Shown here in pieces: positions 54,301 to 61,769 of a DNA stretch of 64,000 bases. Under the pieces are notes generated by a model, which saw only the letters and a program-made list of their open reading frames with translations, was not told the DNA's origin and did no database searches. Every line of letters begins with the position of its first letter. Position 1 is the first letter of the stretch. The position numbers were made by a program, and so were the translations under genes. Location: assembly GCA_036258175.1 (NCBI GenBank), contig DATAEE010000333.1, positions 1-64,000 on the forward strand, in the 5' to 3' direction. Origin of the DNA: DATAEE01 sp036258175 (lineage in GTDB: Bacteria > Acidobacteriota > Vicinamibacteria > Vicinamibacterales > 2-12-FULL-66-21).

Positions 54301-54376
54301 CGGCCTGTCGCGAACCGAGGACCGGCGGCATCGCTGCGATAACCAGGAGGATCGACAACAACACTGGACGGGTCAT
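51308..54376 (-). CDS. Large secreted VPS10/sortilin-type BNR-repeat protein
   Basis: 1022 residues with signal peptide MTRPVLLSILLVIAAMPPVLGS. The body is a beta-propeller with repeated Asp-boxes: KSTDAGKTW, KTTDGGKTW, KSTDGGDTW, KSDDAGASW, KSTDGGRTF, ending with VSFDNGRRWQSL. A C-terminal FlgD/Ig-like region (DYTLAGAPSGDVKLEIFDAKGAVIRTINPP and KYQVRLTAGSW) and a helical tail follow. Such proteins are frequent in Acidobacteriota and are annotated as glycosyl hydrolase or sortilin-like; no catalytic residues are visible. A 71-bp hairpin is inserted in frame near residues 760-786 (GASLPPSREASADRRSL and on). Confidence 0.9.
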   Translation of the reverse strand: MTRPVLLSILLVIAAMPPVLGSRQAGTAPSVDPKLYQDLRWRNVGPHRGGRVTAIAGVRSKPCTFYMGATGGGVWKTESCGNLWTPVSDGEIATGSIGAIDVSESNPDVVYVGTGSAAIRSNVIIGRGMYKSTDAGKTWQFIGLRDAGQIGSVIVHPSNPDIVWIAALGSPYGPNAERGIFKTTDGGKTWKKTLFVNDDTGGRILAINYSNPNELYAGMYRGRRLGWDIVSGGPATEGGIYKSTDGGDTWNKLSAGLPQKLIGKIDLDVARSNPRVVYAMIEAPGPEGGLYKSDDAGASWQNVNNDARLRARPFYFHYVDVNPKNENEVWVNELSLHKSTDGGRTFTQVSTPHGDNHGIWFNPDNPSIAIQCNDGGANVTLDGGRSWSSILNQPTAELYMVSVDEQFPYRLYAPQQDNSTIIVPSLPPHSWGYDNAAQAWTQGPGCETGQIHPRPDGSVIWGACKGEVGRYNVATGQEKHTWIYPQNRYGHDPDDIKFRFPRQTVIHVSPHDPKTVYQASHVLHRTTDEGVTWTTISPNLTAREPAKQIVPGSPITRDITGEEVYSSIYSMVESRLERGVLWVGANDGPVHVSRDSGKTWTNVTPKDLPLGGRVQNIEDSPHRKGSAYVAVYRYLREHDLKPYIYVTDDYGKSWSKLTDGANGIPIDHPTRVVREDPDRQGLLYAGTEFGCFVSFDNGRRWQSLQQNLPATPVTDIRVHRKDLVIATMGRSFWIMDNVTPLQQLAGATSVTSEPNGNGSGGASLPPSREASADRRSLGGGGQAGGSVHRLLTPAVAWRTRHAASGGSPDVPEYPGPGARIDYTLAGAPSGDVKLEIFDAKGAVIRTINPPSATPQGTGQGMRASRRGGPVAALGTKDGHNRYVWDLRHSGADGPMVAPGKYQVRLTAGSWSDAKPLEVRIDPRVTADGVTQADLEEQTAFLLKVRDAMAEARALAAMVRESNKDLHAKLVTAEGPYPQPMLIDQLSNIARMVGQADQKIGKEAQTRLDDLLKELAQIRAAVK
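52024..52094. repeat. 71-bp imperfect hairpin inside the VPS10-like gene
   Basis: Outer arms CGCCAGCCT (52024-52032) and AGGCTGGCG (52086-52094). Inside them lies a second arm pair, CCGCCTCCGCCAAGGCT against a near-complementary AGCTTCACGCGAAGGCGG, meeting at CGGCGG-TC-CGCCG. It is read in frame on the minus strand without stops, in the linker between propeller and Ig-like domain. It differs in size and sequence from the REP-like hairpins. Confidence 0.75.
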
Positions 54377-54409
54377 GGCAAGTCCTCAGAAGGGAGCGCC
54401 GATTCTAAC

Positions 54410-54505
54410 CGCAGATGGACGCCGGTTCGTTGTCAGCCGCAGATTAACGCAGATAAACGCGGATTTGGTCTTAGTCGCAGATGAACGCAGATGAACGCAG
54501 ATTCG
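54410..54505 (+). repeat. Decamer array CGCAGATKAA
   Basis: CGCAGATTAA, CGCAGATAAA, CGCGGATTTG, CGCAGATGAA, CGCAGATGAA, CGCAGATTCG, with a broken stretch in the middle. It occupies most of the 203-base spacer between the VPS10-like gene and the PEBP gene, both of which start beside it, so it may lie in both promoters. Confidence 0.8.
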
Positions 54506-54579
54506 GCCAGCGGGAGAAAAGTGCGACCGCAGAGCTTGCATCGGTCGGCGCCGGCTACGAAGATCACGCTTAGGGCAGC

Positions 54580-55032
54580 ATGCCGTTTACGCTCAGCTCG
54601 CAGGCGTTCACGGACGGCGCGGAGATCGCCCGGCGACATACGTGCGACGGTGAAGACCGCTCTCCTCAGCTGACTTGGCGCGAGGCGCCGACCGGCACGA
54701 GGTCCTTCGTTCTCATCGTCGACGACCCCGACGCGCCGTCGGGAACGTTCACACACTGGGTGCTGTTCGATATTCCCGCGGGCCTGACGGAACTGTCGGA
54801 AGCGTCCACGGGCGTCGGCCGTAACGGACGAAACGATTTCGGGAAGAACGGATACCGCGGGCCGTGCCCTCCGAAGGGCCACGGTCCGCATCGATACTTC
54901 TTCAAACTCTCGGCGCTCGACGTCGAGGCGATCGATCTGCCAGACGGTACCGCCCGGCCGCGCGTGGAGGCCGCCATCAAGGGCCACATCGTCACCACGA
55001 CGCAGCTCGTCGGTCGTTACGAGCGGCGGTAA
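54580..55032 (+). CDS. YbhB/YbcL-family PEBP (Raf kinase inhibitor-like) protein
   Basis: 150 residues. PFTLSSQAFTDGAEIARRHTCDGEDRSPQLTWREAP opens the PEBP fold. The two signature blocks are VDDPDAPSGTFTHWVLFDIP and NDFGKNGYRGPCPPKGHGPHRYFFKLSALD, with GxHRY. Prokaryotic members bind small anions or lipids in the cytoplasm; true ligand unknown. It reads away from the VPS10-like gene. The downstream spacer is composite element copy 2. Confidence 0.9.
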   Translation: MPFTLSSQAFTDGAEIARRHTCDGEDRSPQLTWREAPTGTRSFVLIVDDPDAPSGTFTHWVLFDIPAGLTELSEASTGVGRNGRNDFGKNGYRGPCPPKGHGPHRYFFKLSALDVEAIDLPDGTARPRVEAAIKGHIVTTTQLVGRYERR

Positions 55033-55079
55033 GCCACGGATTTCTCTGATCAACGGGCCACGGAATCACGAATGACACA

Positions 55080-55208
55080 GCATCCGCGAAATCCGTGTCA
55101 TCCGTGGTTCGTGAACAGTGACGTCATCCTCCCTAACTCCCAAACTCGCCAACTCCCCCCAAAACCGTGGCAGCGAAACCAAGCGCAGTCATGAAAGTCA
55201 CGTGAAGT
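55080..55208 (-). repeat. Composite spacer element, copy 2 (inverted relative to copy 1)
   Basis: In plus-strand order: ATCCGTG-type block (55080-55104 is identical to 40311-40335 in reverse complement), GTGAACAGTGACGTCA (14 of 16 match copy 1), CTCCCTAACTCCCAAACTC-type block, and an ACTTCACGTG/ACTTTCATG-type block (55187-55208, 2 mismatches in 22 to copy 1). A further ATCCGTG-like stretch continues to about 55036. No gene is seen in the 195-base spacer 55033-55227. Confidence 0.82.
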
Positions 55209-55227
55209 CAGCGGAGGATGAGCGCGT

Positions 55228-56097
55228 TCAGTCGAAGCTCAAACAGAACGACGACGCGTGGAACCAGCAGCGGTCGCCCGCGTCGTGCGCATCGCGGCGG
55301 AGCGAACGCACTTTCTCCCAGCCTCCGCGAGAGAACGTCTGCATCAGCGCGGCGTTCAGCTGTGGATCGCGTCCGCCGACGCAGGAATAGACCTGGACCA
55401 TCGACACGGCGCGTGCGGTGAACGCGTCGCCGCTCCGCGTGATCAGGATCATGCACCCTTTGCCCGCGACACCGGGCGCTGGTTCGAATGTCAGAGGGAG
55501 CAGCATCCGGCCGTTCGGGGCCAGCGCGTCGAGCCATCCCGGCGCCGGGTGCGTGACGCCGGCGTTCACCAGGATCACGTCCGCCTGTTCGAACCGCTCT
55601 GTCACGCCATCGCCGGCAATGACCGTGACGTTCGGCCACGCTGACAGCGCCTCGACCGCGCGCGCCGCCAGCGCTGGATCGACCTCGATCGCCGTCACCG
55701 ACCCTGCGCCTCCAGTCATCTCCGCAAGGATCGCCGTGTAGTAGCCGGGACCGCTGCCGATGTGGACGATGCGTTCGCCTTCCCGAATTCGGAGTAGATC
55801 GATCCACGACGCAAGCGTGCCGGGATGTCCGTTGTTCAGCTCCCGGGAGGGATCGATCGAGACGAGCACGTTGTGGTAGAGGTGCCGCGGATCGGCATCC
55901 GGGGTTTCGCGGTAGGTGCCTGGCGCGCCCGGCATGAACATCCCATCCATGCCTCGGATCCGCCAGGGTCCGGGACCGAGGAATCGCTCACGCGGCACAG
56001 CGGCGAGCGCGCGCACAAGCGCCGGTGATTGCAGGTTGCACACGGCGAGCAGCTCCTCCGCGTAAAACTGCCGGATCGCGTCAGCTGAAGCGACCAT
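55228..56097 (-). CDS. Protein-L-isoaspartate O-methyltransferase-like SAM methyltransferase
   Basis: 289 residues. The SAM-binding motif I is VHIGSGPGYYTAILAEM, with TAIEVDPALAARAVEAL (motif II, acidic) and VILVNAGVTHPAPGWLDAL (motif III). The N-terminal VRALAAVPRERFLGPGPW is the PCMT-type lead segment. It would methylate isoaspartyl residues for protein repair or a related small substrate; the family is broad, so the substrate is uncertain. Three bases separate its start from the end of the gene upstream. Confidence 0.82.
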   Translation of the reverse strand: MVASADAIRQFYAEELLAVCNLQSPALVRALAAVPRERFLGPGPWRIRGMDGMFMPGAPGTYRETPDADPRHLYHNVLVSIDPSRELNNGHPGTLASWIDLLRIREGERIVHIGSGPGYYTAILAEMTGGAGSVTAIEVDPALAARAVEALSAWPNVTVIAGDGVTERFEQADVILVNAGVTHPAPGWLDALAPNGRMLLPLTFEPAPGVAGKGCMILITRSGDAFTARAVSMVQVYSCVGGRDPQLNAALMQTFSRGGWEKVRSLRRDAHDAGDRCWFHASSFCLSFD

Positions 56098-56100
56098 CTT

Positions 56101-56619
56101 TCACGTCTCTTTCTTCGTCTTGATCTTCCGGCGCTCGGGCGCGATGAGGAATTCCGTCAGGCCCGGCCAGCTAACGCCGGTGACAAGCGCGTGTGCGTGT
56201 TCGTGGCCCGTCACTGCGATTGGGATCGCGGGCCGCTTCCACGCATACACGGGCTTCCCGTCGCGGCCGCGATAGGTGAACGCCTCGCCCGAGGCCACCA
56301 GCCGTTTGAGCACGATGTGGATCGAAGCGAGGGGATTCGAATAGCTGTCGAGATCGATGCCCAGTCCGCGTATCCGCTCGCGGACATCACCGGCGGTGAG
56401 CCCTGCCAGGCTCGCGCGGAGCGCGGATCGGCAGGCGTCGGTCAGCCCGAGCTCGGGCGGCGGCGTCCTTCTGGAGGGCAGCTCGCAGAGGGGACCGAGC
56501 CCCGCGATGATCTGGCGGAGCTGCGCGAGCCGCGTCTCGACGGCGTCGCGCTCGCTCTGCAGCCGCTCGTATTCCTTGATCGCGGCTTCGAGCGCGCGGC
56601 GATACTCCGCCTGACCCAT
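56101..56619 (-). CDS. Small coiled-coil protein with winged-helix-like C-terminal domain
   Basis: 172 residues. Residues 3-42 are a coiled coil (AEYRRALEAAIKEYERLQSERDAVETRLAQLRQIIAGLG). Residues 55-130 (GLTDACRSALRASLAGLTAGDVRERIRGLGIDLDSYSNPLASIHIVLKRLVASGEAFTY) look like a winged-helix DNA-binding unit. The tail is basic (ERRKIKTKKET). I have no family name, but this pattern occurs in other Acidobacteriota genomes. The 19-bp palindrome upstream could be its own operator, an inference from position. It overlaps nothing and reads into the methyltransferase three bases later. Confidence 0.72.
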   Translation of the reverse strand: MGQAEYRRALEAAIKEYERLQSERDAVETRLAQLRQIIAGLGPLCELPSRRTPPPELGLTDACRSALRASLAGLTAGDVRERIRGLGIDLDSYSNPLASIHIVLKRLVASGEAFTYRGRDGKPVYAWKRPAIPIAVTGHEHAHALVTGVSWPGLTEFLIAPERRKIKTKKET

Positions 56620-56628
56620 GGCCGCGAT

Positions 56629-56647
56629 CTTATACGTTGTGTATAAG
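56629..56647 (-). promoter_or_regulatory. 19-bp inverted repeat (operator candidate)
   Basis: CTTATAC and GTATAAG arms around a 5-base spacer, ending 10 bases before the ATG at 56619. On the minus strand the proximal arm doubles as a -10-like TATAAG. Perfect arms and position suit an autoregulatory site for the small winged-helix-like protein. Confidence 0.6.
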
Positions 56648-56676
56648 CGTATGTCAACAACGGGGACGAGAAGCGG

Positions 56677-57432
56677 CTACGCCTTCCGGAGCGTGTTCTC
56701 GAGGTAGGAACGAATCGCGGCACGCGTGGCATCGGAGCTCCAGGCCGCCATGAGCTCAGGGGCGTCGGTGTCCATCGTCCGCCGCGCGCGATCGACATAG
56801 GCCATTCGCATCGCCCGCTTGGTGAGCATGAAACTATCCGCGGGCGCCGCGGCAAGTTCAGCCGCCATGGCCTGTGCACGCGCAACCAGCGCCTCGGGTG
56901 CGACGACCTCGTCGACGATCCCGCGCGCGAGCGCGTCGGCTGGCTCGTAGGTCCGGCCGACATAGAGGAGCTCGTTGAAGTACGGCGGCGCGATCGAGGC
57001 CCGGAGGATCTCGACGACGAGCGGCGGGAAGGGAACGCCGACTTTGAGCTCGGGCACGCCGATGCGCGCCGTGCCGCTCGCCATCAGCCGCCGATCGCAC
57101 GCGCAGGCCAGGATGCAGCCGCCCGCGATCGCGTGGCCGTTCACGGCCGCGACGACCGGCGCCGGAAACATGAACAGCGCCTCGAACATGTAATCGAGCG
57201 ATGGCAGGAAGTGCGCGATGTATTCCGATCCGCCGTTCACGAGCTTGAAGAGATCGACGCCGGCCGAAAAGATCCCACCCGTCCCGGTCAGCACGACGCC
57301 GCGCGTCCGCTTGCGCGCGAGCGTCTCGAGCGCGGCCGCCAGCCCGTCTGTCAGATCGAGGTCAAGCGCGCTCGCCTTCCCGTGCGCCAGCCGGAGGGTG
57401 ACGATGCCGTCGGCCTCGGACTCCTGAATCAC
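56677..57432 (-). CDS. Enoyl-CoA hydratase/isomerase-family protein
   Basis: 251 residues with the crotonase oxyanion-hole signatures FSAGVDLFKL (residues 54-63) and GHAIAGGCILACACDRRLMA, followed by GVPELKVGVPFPP, where the Glu is at the catalytic position. C-terminal DSFMLTKRAMRMAYVDR helices complete the trimer interface. The family hydrates or isomerises enoyl-CoA in the cytoplasm; a single gene with no fatty-acid operon partner. The divergent spacer to the sigma factor contains a short CGCAGATTA/ATCCGCGA mixed repeat. Confidence 0.92.
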   Translation of the reverse strand: MIQESEADGIVTLRLAHGKASALDLDLTDGLAAALETLARKRTRGVVLTGTGGIFSAGVDLFKLVNGGSEYIAHFLPSLDYMFEALFMFPAPVVAAVNGHAIAGGCILACACDRRLMASGTARIGVPELKVGVPFPPLVVEILRASIAPPYFNELLYVGRTYEPADALARGIVDEVVAPEALVARAQAMAAELAAAPADSFMLTKRAMRMAYVDRARRTMDTDAPELMAAWSSDATRAAIRSYLENTLRKA

Positions 57433-57434
57433 GA

Positions 57435-57472
57435 GCGCAGATTAGCGCATCCGCGACATCTGTGAAATCCAA
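57435..57472 (+). repeat. Short mixed repeat CGCAGATTA / ATCCGYGWA
   Basis: GCGCAGATTAGCGCATCCGC followed by GACATCTGTGAAATCC. It joins the CGCAGATKAA unit of 54410-54505 to the ATCCGYGWA unit of 6831-6889 in one 38-base stretch between divergent genes. Confidence 0.6.
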
Positions 57473-57495
57473 TCGGACGCGGCGGCCGTAATCTA

Positions 57496-58084
57496 ATGGA
57501 TGTGCCGCGCGCGAGCGAATGGCCGCGCTTGCTGCCGTCTCGAGAGCTATGCAATGGCAAGTTAGCCGTGGAATCCAGCCGTTCGGAGGTCGATCTCGGC
57601 CTCCTCCAGCGCATCGCCACCCGCGATGAAACCGCGCTGGCAGAACTCTACGACCGGCACAGTCGACTCGCGTACGCCGTCATCATGCGCATTCTGGCCA
57701 GCCCGTCGGACGCGGAAGAAGTGCACGTGGCTGACGCGCATCGCGAGAAATCGCGCCATCGACCGGCTGCGTGCCCGCCGCGCCCGGGCGAACGTCAACG
57801 TCGAGCCCACGCTCCACGCTGCCGACGACGCGCCTCGGTCGGGCGAGCCCGTCACGCGCGACACGCCTGAGGCGGTGCTGAAAAGCCGCATGATGGCCGG
57901 CGCGGTGCGGACGGCGCTCGCCGCTCTCACGCCCGCGCAGCGCGCGCTCATCGAAGCGGCGTACTTCGAGGGCTACACCCATAGCGAGCTCGCGACCCGG
58001 TTCGGCGTACCGCTGGGCACGGTGAAAACGCGTATCCGCACAGGTTTGGCCGCGATGCGTGACCGACTGGCGGAGGTCATATGA
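57496..58084 (+). pseudogene. ECF-type RNA polymerase sigma factor, deleted and frameshifted in region 2
   Basis: The first frame has region 2.1 (DLGLLQRIATRDETALAELYDRHSRLAYAVIMRILASPSDAEEV) to about 57723. The second frame resumes with TWLTRIARNRAIDRLRARRAR (end of region 2) and region 4 (ALTPAQRALIEAAYFEGYTHSELATRFGVPLGTVKTRIRTGLAAMRDRL) to the stop at 58084. ECF factors need about 20-25 residues between AEEV and TWLTR (core-binding and -10-recognition helix); here they are absent and the frame shifts, at 57723-57727. So the sigma is almost certainly non-functional unless this is an assembly error. Its stop overlaps the start of the ChrR-like cupin (ATGA), the usual sigma/anti-sigma arrangement. 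Confidence 0.86.
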
Positions 58085-58659
58085 TCCCCGACGAGCTCGA
58101 AGCCCTCGTCGTGGCGGCTTCGGTCGGCGCGCTCGACCCTGACGAGCGGGTGGACCTGCAGGCTCGCCTTGCCGTGCTGACGCCGGACGAACGATCGGAG
58201 GTGGCGCGCCTGTACGACGCCGCGACGGCCATGGCGGCGAGCGTTCCGCCGCTCGAACCGCCAGCGCACGTGCGCGAGCGCCTGCTCGCCGAGACGCGCA
58301 AGCCCTCGCGCTACACCGTGTGGGCGGCCGACGCCGCGTGGATCGACACCGGCCTGCCCGGGATTCGCGCCCGGGTCCTCGCCGTAGACAAGGTGCGATC
58401 GCTCGTCACCCTGCTGATTCGCGCCGAGCCGGGCGCCGTCTACCCGGCGCACAAGCACCACGGACCGGAAGAGTGCTTCGTGATCAGCGGCTCGGTGGTG
58501 ATCGACGGCTGCGTGCTGCGCGCCGGGGATTTCCATCACGCTGACGAGGATTCCGATCACGGCGAGATCACCACGACCGAAGGCGCCGAGGTCCTCGTCG
58601 TCGGCGCCGTCGAGGACTACCTGCCGGGGGCCGCGGCCCTCAATCACGAATCTGGCTGA
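58081..58659 (+). CDS. ChrR-like cupin-domain (anti-sigma-type) protein
   Basis: 192 residues. The C-terminal cupin (HKHHGPEECFVISGSVVIDG, LRAGDFHHADEDSDHGEITT) has the metal-binding His/Glu set. The N-terminal helical region (ELEALVVAASVGALDPDERVDLQARL) fits an anti-sigma-like domain, but the Cys residues of the ChrR zinc site are not seen. Partner cognate to the sigma factor: the start overlaps the sigma stop. With the sigma broken, it may be an orphan. ChrR binds Zn and releases its sigma in response to singlet oxygen; that role here is inferred from context. Confidence 0.82.
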   Translation: MIPDELEALVVAASVGALDPDERVDLQARLAVLTPDERSEVARLYDAATAMAASVPPLEPPAHVRERLLAETRKPSRYTVWAADAAWIDTGLPGIRARVLAVDKVRSLVTLLIRAEPGAVYPAHKHHGPEECFVISGSVVIDGCVLRAGDFHHADEDSDHGEITTTEGAEVLVVGAVEDYLPGAAALNHESG

Positions 58660-58706
58660 GGAACGCCTGCGTGCGCCGGAGCCGGGGCGCCGTAAACGAT
58701 ATTCCC

Positions 58707-58712
58707 TACACT
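58707..58712 (+). promoter_or_regulatory. Possible -10 element TACACT upstream of PadR
   Basis: CCCTACACTG lies 17 bases before the PadR ATG at 58729. No -35 box is evident. Same hexamer as at 4811 and 8454. Confidence 0.25.
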
Positions 58713-58728
58713 GTCGTCTAAACCCGGC

Positions 58729-59058
58729 ATGGCCGACTTCCTGGGCGAATTCGAGCAGCTCATCCTTTTTGCCGTTCTCCAACTCGGCGACGACGCCTAC
58801 GGCGTGACCGTACGCGAGGCGATTCAATCCCGAACCGGCCGGACGATCAGCGCCGGCGCGGTCTACACCACGCTCGAGCGACTCGAGAGCCGTGGGTTCG
58901 TGTCTTCGTGGTTCGGCGATCCGACGCCTGCCCGGGGCGGACGCCGGAAGCGGCACTTCCGGGTCGAGCCGGACGGCCGCCGCGCGCTCCGCCGCACCTA
59001 TGACGGCCTGCAGCGCATGGCGCACGGCGTGATCGTGAAACTGGAGCCGTCCCGATGA
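58729..59058 (+). CDS. PadR-family transcriptional regulator
   Basis: 109 residues: one winged helix-turn-helix (EQLILFAVLQLGDDAYGVTVREAIQSRTGRTISAGAVYTTLERLESRGFVSSWFG) with the RKRHFRVEPDGRRALRR wing and tail typical of short PadR (subfamily s2). Such regulators repress a neighbouring transporter gene and lose DNA binding on ligand binding. Its stop overlaps the ADOP permease start by four bases (ATGA), so the pair is one operon. Confidence 0.93.
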   Translation: MADFLGEFEQLILFAVLQLGDDAYGVTVREAIQSRTGRTISAGAVYTTLERLESRGFVSSWFGDPTPARGGRRKRHFRVEPDGRRALRRTYDGLQRMAHGVIVKLEPSR

Positions 59059-61706
59059 AACCTCCACTCATCCCGCGCGCGCTTCTCTCGATCGTGTTTC
59101 GTGAACCCATGCGCGAGGCGATCCTCGGCGACCTGGCCGAGGGGTTCGCGGATCGCACGACTCGGTCCGGACGCTGGAACGCGAGTCGTTGGTACTGGAG
59201 CCAGACGCTGCGATCGATTGCTGCGCGCTGGCATCCGACGACGGAATTCCCGGCGCGTCCGTGGTCCGGGATCTGGAAGGATCTGCGGTACGGCGCGCGG
59301 ACGCTGCGGCGGGCGCCCGGCTTCTCGCTGGTCGCAATCGCGACGCTCGGCCTCGGAATCGGCGGGACGACGGCGGCGTTCAGCGTTCTCGACGCGGTGC
59401 TGCTTCGTCCCCTGCCGTATGCCGAACCCGATCGGCTCGTCGCGATCGGTCACCCTGACGCGGACACAGGGTATCCATCGAACCTGGGCTTCCTGACGTT
59501 CCGAGACTGGCGCGATCGCACGAAATCGATCGAGGATGCCGCGGCGATGCGTTCGTGGCTGGCGACGATCACGGCAGGCCCGGATGGCACTGGAGCGAAC
59601 GCGGAGCCGGAGCGAGTACCTGCCGTTCGAGTGTCGTGGAACTTCTTCAGGATGGTCGGCATCGCGCCCGCGCTCGGCCGAGACTTCCGCCCTGACGAGG
59701 ATCGTCCGGAAACCTGGCGCGTCGTCCTGCTGAGCGACGGACTCTGGCGCCGCCGCTTCGGAGCGGATCCCTCGATCGTCGGCCGGACGATCCGGATTCA
59801 CGATCGTCCGTACCTCGTCGTCGGCGTCATGCCGGCGTCGCTCGAGCCGCTCATCGAGGCGCGCAACTACTCGCGGGCGGAAATCTGGGCGCCAATCGGA
59901 TACGACGACACGACGCGCGATGCCTGCCGCTCGTGCCAGCACCTCACCGCCTTTGCGCGCATTCGGCCCGGCGTTTCGATCGACGCCGCCCGCGCCGAGC
60001 TGGTGAGCGTCCAGGAAGCGATGCGGCGCGAGTTCCCGGCAGACTACGGCTCCACGACGGCCACCTTGCGGCCGCTGCGCGATCAGATCGTCGGCGATGT
60101 CCGGCCGCTCCTGTTCGTGCTTCTCGGTGCGGTGTCCGCGGTCCTGCTCATCGGGTGCGCGAACCTCGCCGGACTCTTGCTCGCCCGCGGCGCCGGGCGG
60201 GAACGCGAGCTCGCCGTGCGGAGCGCCCTTGGTGCGTCGAGGGGTCGTCTCGTCCGCCAGCTCCTGACCGAAGCCGCGCTTCTCTCGGCGCTCGGCGGCG
60301 GCTTCGGGGTTCTGCTCGCAGCAGGCGGTGCGCGCGCGCTGACGATCGCCGCGCCGGTCGATGTTCCGCGAATCGCCGGCGCCGGGTTGGACGGACGCGT
60401 CCTTCTCTTCACAGTCGCGGTGACCGTCCTTGCCGGGTTCGCGTTCGGACTGATTCCGGCTCTGCGGGCGTGGGCAGACAATCCGCGGGAATCGCTGCAT
60501 TCGGGTCAGCGCTCGACGCAGGACGCGACGCGGTGGAGCCGCCGGGCGCTCGTCGCCGGCGAAGTGGCGGTCGCGATCGTTCTGCTCGCCGGCGCGGGTC
60601 TGATGATCAGGACGATGGGCAATCTTCTGCGTGTCGATCCGGGGTTCGATCCACACCGCCTGCTCACGATGGATCTCGCGTTCGTCGGGCCGCCGTACGC
60701 GGAGGATCCGGCTGTCTTCGCGACGCAGCAGCGCATACTCGAGGGCGTGCGCGCTTTACCAGGTGTGGAAGCGGCGGCGTTCGCGAGCCAGATTCCGCTC
60801 GGCGGCAATATGGACACGTGGGGATTTCACGCCGAAGGCCATCCGCTGTACGGCACCGCGGACGCGCCGTCGGTCGAGCGCTACGGCGTGACACCCGATT
60901 ACTTCAACGTGATGCGCATTCCGCTGAAGCGTGGACGGCTGCTCACCGAGGCAGATCGTGCCGACGCGCCGCGCGTCATCGTCGTCGGCGAGACGACAGC
61001 CGCGCAGGTCTGGCCGGGGCAGGAGGCCATCGGCAAACGCGTGCGCATGCCCGGCGTCAAGGGCGAGTGGTACACCGTCGTCGGCATCGTCGGCGACGTC
61101 CGCCACTACGAGCTCGCCGCGCCGCCGACGATGCAGATGTATGTCGGGCAGCCGCACGTCACCGATTCGTTCGTGACGCTGACGGTCCGGACGGCCGGCG
61201 ATCCGTTGTCCATCGCGTCGGCGGCGCGCGCGATCGTCATTCGTGAAGCACCGGGCGTCGCGCCTGCGGCGCCGGCGACGCTCGAACAGCTCGTGTCGAA
61301 GTCGGTCGAGCAGCGACGGTTCGCGATGCTGGTGCTGGCGGTGTTCGCGGCGATCGCGCTGACGCTCGCGGCGATCGGGCTCTACGGAACGATCGCCTAC
61401 ATGGTCGCGCGCCGCGGGCGCGAGTTTGGGGTCCGCATGGCGCTCGGCGCGCGCCGCTCCGACATCGCGAGGCTGGTGCTGTCCGAAGGGATGCAGCTCG
61501 TGGTCGCTGGTCTCGTTGTCGGCGGAGCCGGCGCCGTCCTGGCTGGACGGCTGATGGACAGCCTGCTTTACGGTGTGGAGCCGTCCGATCCCGTCACGCT
61601 GGCTGCCATTCTCGTCGTTGTCGCCGTTGCATCGATCGCGGCGCAGATCGTGCCGCTGTTGCGCGCGACCGCAACAGATCCTGCGACAGCACTGCACGCC
61701 GAGTGA
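59055..61706 (+). CDS. ADOP-family ABC transporter permease (5) with N-terminal prefix domain
   Basis: 883 residues. The first 60 (PRALLSIVFREPMREAILGDLAEGFADR) form the extra prefix domain of PadR-linked ADOP permeases, followed by IWKDLRYGARTLRRAPGFSLVAIATLGLGIGG. FtsX motifs: LIGCANLAGLLLARGAGRERELAVRSALGAS and the second-half start SRRALVAGEVAVAIVLLAGAGLMIRTM; the C-terminus carries FGVRMALGAR. Duplicated architecture with the PadR operon suggests direct ligand control. Convergent with the truncated ADOP permease (6). Confidence 0.94.
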   Translation: MKPPLIPRALLSIVFREPMREAILGDLAEGFADRTTRSGRWNASRWYWSQTLRSIAARWHPTTEFPARPWSGIWKDLRYGARTLRRAPGFSLVAIATLGLGIGGTTAAFSVLDAVLLRPLPYAEPDRLVAIGHPDADTGYPSNLGFLTFRDWRDRTKSIEDAAAMRSWLATITAGPDGTGANAEPERVPAVRVSWNFFRMVGIAPALGRDFRPDEDRPETWRVVLLSDGLWRRRFGADPSIVGRTIRIHDRPYLVVGVMPASLEPLIEARNYSRAEIWAPIGYDDTTRDACRSCQHLTAFARIRPGVSIDAARAELVSVQEAMRREFPADYGSTTATLRPLRDQIVGDVRPLLFVLLGAVSAVLLIGCANLAGLLLARGAGRERELAVRSALGASRGRLVRQLLTEAALLSALGGGFGVLLAAGGARALTIAAPVDVPRIAGAGLDGRVLLFTVAVTVLAGFAFGLIPALRAWADNPRESLHSGQRSTQDATRWSRRALVAGEVAVAIVLLAGAGLMIRTMGNLLRVDPGFDPHRLLTMDLAFVGPPYAEDPAVFATQQRILEGVRALPGVEAAAFASQIPLGGNMDTWGFHAEGHPLYGTADAPSVERYGVTPDYFNVMRIPLKRGRLLTEADRADAPRVIVVGETTAAQVWPGQEAIGKRVRMPGVKGEWYTVVGIVGDVRHYELAAPPTMQMYVGQPHVTDSFVTLTVRTAGDPLSIASAARAIVIREAPGVAPAAPATLEQLVSKSVEQRRFAMLVLAVFAAIALTLAAIGLYGTIAYMVARRGREFGVRMALGARRSDIARLVLSEGMQLVVAGLVVGGAGAVLAGRLMDSLLYGVEPSDPVTLAAILVVVAVASIAAQIVPLLRATATDPATALHAE

Positions 61707-61712
61707 ACTGCC

Positions 61713-61769
61713 CCGAGGAACGAGGGACGAGGCACCGCCCGAGGAACGAGCCCCGAGTCCCGAGGCCCG
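61713..61769 (-). repeat. Heptamer array CGAGGNN between convergent ADOP permeases
   Basis: CGAGGAA, CGAGGGA, CGAGGCA, CGAGGAA, CGAGTCC, CGAGGCC with a CCGCC spacer, the same kind as 19882-19956. It fills the 63-base gap, and the stop of permease 6 lies at its edge. Confidence 0.8.

Noticed and set aside
59055..61706. MacB-type ATPase fused to the permease
   Set aside because: No Walker A or B motif in this or the other five permeases.
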